A DNA stretch of 64,000 nucleotides from Flectonema sp. DT1601 (Eukaryota > Euglenozoa > Diplonemea > Diplonemida > Diplonemidae), in contig OZ025837.1 in the NCBI GenBank assembly GCA_964019425.1, forward strand, positions 1 to 64,000, written 5' to 3'. Position numbers and translations under genes: made by a program. The notes under the pieces are model-generated. The model ran no database searches, was not told the origin of the DNA, and saw only the letters and a list, made by a program, of their open reading frames with translations. Positions 61,405 through 64,000 of the stretch are shown one piece after another; positions within the stretch are counted from its first letter, which is position 1; each line of letters begins with the position of its first letter.

Positions 61405-61744
61405 TTTTGAGTTTTTTTTTGGGTAGAACACGAAAGGTGGCTGTGGAGAGAATATGTTAACTAAAAAACAACAATTACAACTCACTGAGGAACTACTCAC
61501 GACACACTTTTAGTTATCTCAGTCAGATTTCCATATTTGTTACTTTCTCTGACGTGGAAGAAATGAAGAAGAACTCTCACAAGAAAGAAAGAACAGCTCA
61601 GAAACACAATAATACAACAATTCCCTCACAAGACGGGAACTAAGAATCTGAAGGGATACTTCAGAGGGAGAGTACAAACAATATTCGGCATAACAAGTGC
61701 CTCAAAACAACAGCTGTTGCTGTTCTTTAATTTAATTAATTTGT

Positions 61745-62089
61745 TTAGTAGAGAACTCTTCTTGGGCTTCCTACAAGAGCATCGTAGTAGTAGGTTGATG
61801 CGTAACGAGGACCTGTGTAGTAGGAATCAGCAGCAGCACGGGCACGCTGGATCGATGCCTCGGTGTTGAGTCTGGAGATCGTCAACTCAGTCTCAGCGCG
61901 AGCTCTTCTGATCGACGCATCAGCTGCGGCGTTGGCAGCAGCGATCGATGCGTTGGCCTGCGCGTTGGCAGCACGGGCTCTGTAGTCGACATCGTACACG
62001 TGAGTCAAGTAGTCAGCAGTACTGGTGTACGGGTAGATGTAAGTAGATGGCAGAGCGTAGGCAGATGGAAGGTATGAGTAGACCGACAT
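61745..62089 (-). CDS. Tyr-rich coiled-coil small protein, tandem copy 4
   Basis: The coding sequence matches the others, but the region upstream of the ATG is unrelated to that of copies 1-3. It has its own acceptor (CTTGCCTACAG), so its control of splicing or expression may differ while the protein is the same. Confidence 0.85.
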   Translation of the reverse strand: MSVYSYLPSAYALPSTYIYPYTSTADYLTHVYDVDYRARAANAQANASIAAANAAADASIRRARAETELTISRLNTEASIQRARAAADSYYTGPRYASTYYYDALVGSPRRVLY

Positions 62090-62533
62090 TTTTGAGTTTT
62101 TTTTAGTTTTGTGTGGATGTGCAGGGTAGCTGTAGGCAAGCAACGGTGAATAAGACAACAATCAACAACACAATAAAACAACAACAGAAAATATTCCTCG
62201 TAGGAGGGGTACTTAAGGAATAAAAAAAATCGAACGGGGGTAGGTACAAACAAAAACACCGACAACACAAAAAGTATCATCAGCATAATAAGAAACGAAT
62301 AGTCAAGAGTATTTTCCTTTAATAACTTCTTCTATATTTCAATAACAGGAAACGACACAGCAAGAGAGATGACTCGTCTTGCGAAAGATGCCGTGCGACT
62401 ATTTTATTGAACAGAACTTTTTACTTAAAAAATATTTTTATATTCTCTCTTCCATTCCCTCTCTAGCCTTCATTTTTTTTTCTTTTTTTTTCTTTCGGTT
62501 TTTTTTTTCAGTCGTTTTATTTAACCACACAGA

Positions 62534-62866
62534 CTAGTAGAGAACTCTTCTTGGGCTTCCTACAAGAGCATCGTAGTAGTAGGTTGATGCGTAACGAGGA
62601 CCTGTGTAGTAGGAATCAGCCGCAATACGAGCCCTTCTGATAGAAGCCTCGGTGTTGAGTCTGGAGATCGTCAACTCGGTCTCAGCGCGAGCTCTTCTGA
62701 TCGACGCATCGGCAGCAGCATTGGCGGCAGCGATCGATGCGTTGGTAGTACGAGCTCTGTAGTCGGCGTCATACAATCTTGACAAGTACTCTTCAGTGCT
62801 ACCATAAGGATAGATGTAGCTCGAAGGAAGTGTGTACGCTGGTGGCAAGTGACTGTAGATCGACAT
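62534..62866 (-). CDS. Tyr-rich coiled-coil small protein, diverged tandem copy 5
   Basis: 110 residues, starting MSIYSHLPPAYTLPSSYIYP. It lacks four residues of the coil (NAQA) and has several changes (GSTEEYLSRLYDADYRAR, SIRRARIAADSYY), while the last 25 residues are identical to the other copies. It is the oldest-looking member and has an unrelated upstream region. Confidence 0.85.
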   Translation of the reverse strand: MSIYSHLPPAYTLPSSYIYPYGSTEEYLSRLYDADYRARTTNASIAAANAAADASIRRARAETELTISRLNTEASIRRARIAADSYYTGPRYASTYYYDALVGSPRRVLY

Positions 62867-63401
62867 TTTTAAAGGCAAAAAAAGGGTTTTCAAACAATAA
62901 CGGTTTTTTATCTGAAAAAAAAAAATGAAAAAACAAATTCATTTCACAAACAACACCAATCTCAACACACAAAAAATAATCCATCAGCGCATATCTTCCC
63001 ATGGGTGTTGGTTCTGTGAAAGTTTAAAAAGTTGGTTGAAAATACGTCCAAACGACTGAATCATAATTTTCAACTTCCGTCATTTATAAATATATTCCGG
63101 AAAAACACCAAAGGGGAGGGACCCAGGGAAGGAGAGGGAGGGAATTACAAATAAATAAATAAAACAACAGATCACTGAGATATTGAAACCTCATTATTAG
63201 AACCTGTTGAGAGTGAAACGCCAACACTGCAGTGGTTACGACACCTGCAACGGGGAGATATGAATTCTTCACAGCGTGCGTCTCTTTGTTGTATATTTTA
63301 ATACTTTTCTTCTTTTTTTTTTTATATTTTTTTTTTTTTTAATGTTTTCAATTTTTTTTTATTTTTTTTTTTTTGTTACTAGACTAATTTAATTACTTTG
63401 T

Positions 63402-63746
63402 TTAGTAGAGAACTCTTCTTGGGCTTCCTACAAGAGCATCGTAGTAGTAGGTTGATGCGTAACGAGGACCTGTGTAGTAGGAATCAGCAGCAGCACGGGC
63501 ACGCTGGATCGATGCCTCGGTGTTGAGTCTGGAGATCGTCAACTCGGTCTCAGCGCGAGCTCTTCTGATCGATGCATCAGCTGCGGCATTGGCGGCAGCG
63601 ATCGAAGCGTTGGCCTGTGCGTTGGCAGCACGGGCTCTGTAGTCGACATCGTACACGTGAGTCAAGTAGTCAGCAGTACTGGTGTACGGGTAGATGTAAG
63701 TAGATGGCAGATCGTAGGCAGATGGAAGGTATGAGTAGACCGACAT
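63402..63746 (-). CDS. Tyr-rich coiled-coil small protein, tandem copy 6
   Basis: 114 residues, SAYDLPS type like copy 3. Its upstream sequence (63747-64000) again matches the spacer of copies 1-3 and runs off the window, so at least one more copy probably lies to the right. Confidence 0.85.
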   Translation of the reverse strand: MSVYSYLPSAYDLPSTYIYPYTSTADYLTHVYDVDYRARAANAQANASIAAANAAADASIRRARAETELTISRLNTEASIQRARAAADSYYTGPRYASTYYYDALVGSPRRVLY

Positions 63747-64000
63747 TTTTGAGTTTTTTTTTGGGTAGAACACGAAAGGTGGCTGCGGAGAGAATATGTT
63801 AACTAAAAACAACAATTACAACTCACTGAGGAACTACTCACAACACACTTTTATTTATCTCAATCAGATTTCCATATTTGTTACTTTCTCTGACGTGGAA
63901 GAAATGAAGAAGAACTCTCACAAGAAAGAAAGAACAGCTCTGAAACACAATAATACAACAATTCCTCACAAGACGGGAACTAAGAATCTGAAGGGATACT

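Overview
The window looks like nuclear DNA of a unicellular eukaryote. Coding stretches are moderately GC-rich and mostly uninterrupted. The DNA between them is AT-rich and full of A or T runs of 15-27 bases. Every confidently called host gene lies on the minus strand. Just upstream of most start codons, on the coding strand, there is a pyrimidine tract ending in AG. This fits polycistronic transcription with spliced-leader trans-splicing, as in Euglenozoa. A VIPER/DIRS-type tyrosine-recombinase retroelement and a LINE with RNase H and a zinc-knuckle tail point the same way. A clear 53-nt GT-AG intron at 54.4 kb and an ALG6 homologue argue against a trypanosomatid and would suit a diplonemid, euglenid or bodonid better. 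This placement is inference; no rRNA or unambiguous marker gene is present.

Layout. 1-9.9 kb is mobile-element territory: the cut end of one VIPER/DIRS-like copy, a large inverted repeat holding a SINE, a second whole-looking VIPER/DIRS-like copy, clusters of an 8-bp TTTGCGGG repeat, and a 5'-truncated LINE. 9.9-13.0 kb and 39.8-43.1 kb are two near-identical copies of one segment, each carrying a gene for a probably mitochondrial P-loop NTPase. 13.0-14.9 kb holds reverse-transcriptase/OTU remnants. 15-31.7 kb is a gene cluster: a choloylglycine-hydrolase-family amidase, a 902-bp tandem array (17.2-20.3 kb), a TMEM65-GAF-GAF-EF-hand fusion, a Canopy-like ER protein, an ARSK-like sulfatase, an EF-hand coiled-coil protein and a type II membrane protein. 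32-37.4 kb is AT-rich and holds several exon-like blocks, including probable small spliced genes, one on the plus strand. 37.5-38.8 kb is a protein kinase with a Cys/His-rich insert and an in-frame membrane-segment ORF directly upstream. 43.1-49.5 kb is a mosaic of pieces copied from elsewhere in the window, several joined at TA-GGGGGG junctions, plus a TIR element. 48.2-64 kb is the second gene cluster: a proline-rich coiled-coil protein, palmitoyl-protein thioesterase, asparagine synthetase, a 78-aa spliced gene, ALG6, a TPR protein with serine-arginine repeats, and at least six tandem copies of a tyrosine-rich coiled-coil small protein running off the right edge.

How the genes relate. Neighbours do not form one pathway, as expected for polycistronic units in this group. 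ALG6, the ARSK-like sulfatase, the thioesterase, the Canopy-like protein and the type II membrane protein share the secretory/lysosomal route. The NTPase pair and the TMEM65 fusion carry presequence-like N-termini suggesting mitochondria. The main candidates for something new are the TMEM65-GAF-GAF-EF-hand fusion, the small-protein tandem array, the duplicated NTPase segment and the G-run mosaic.
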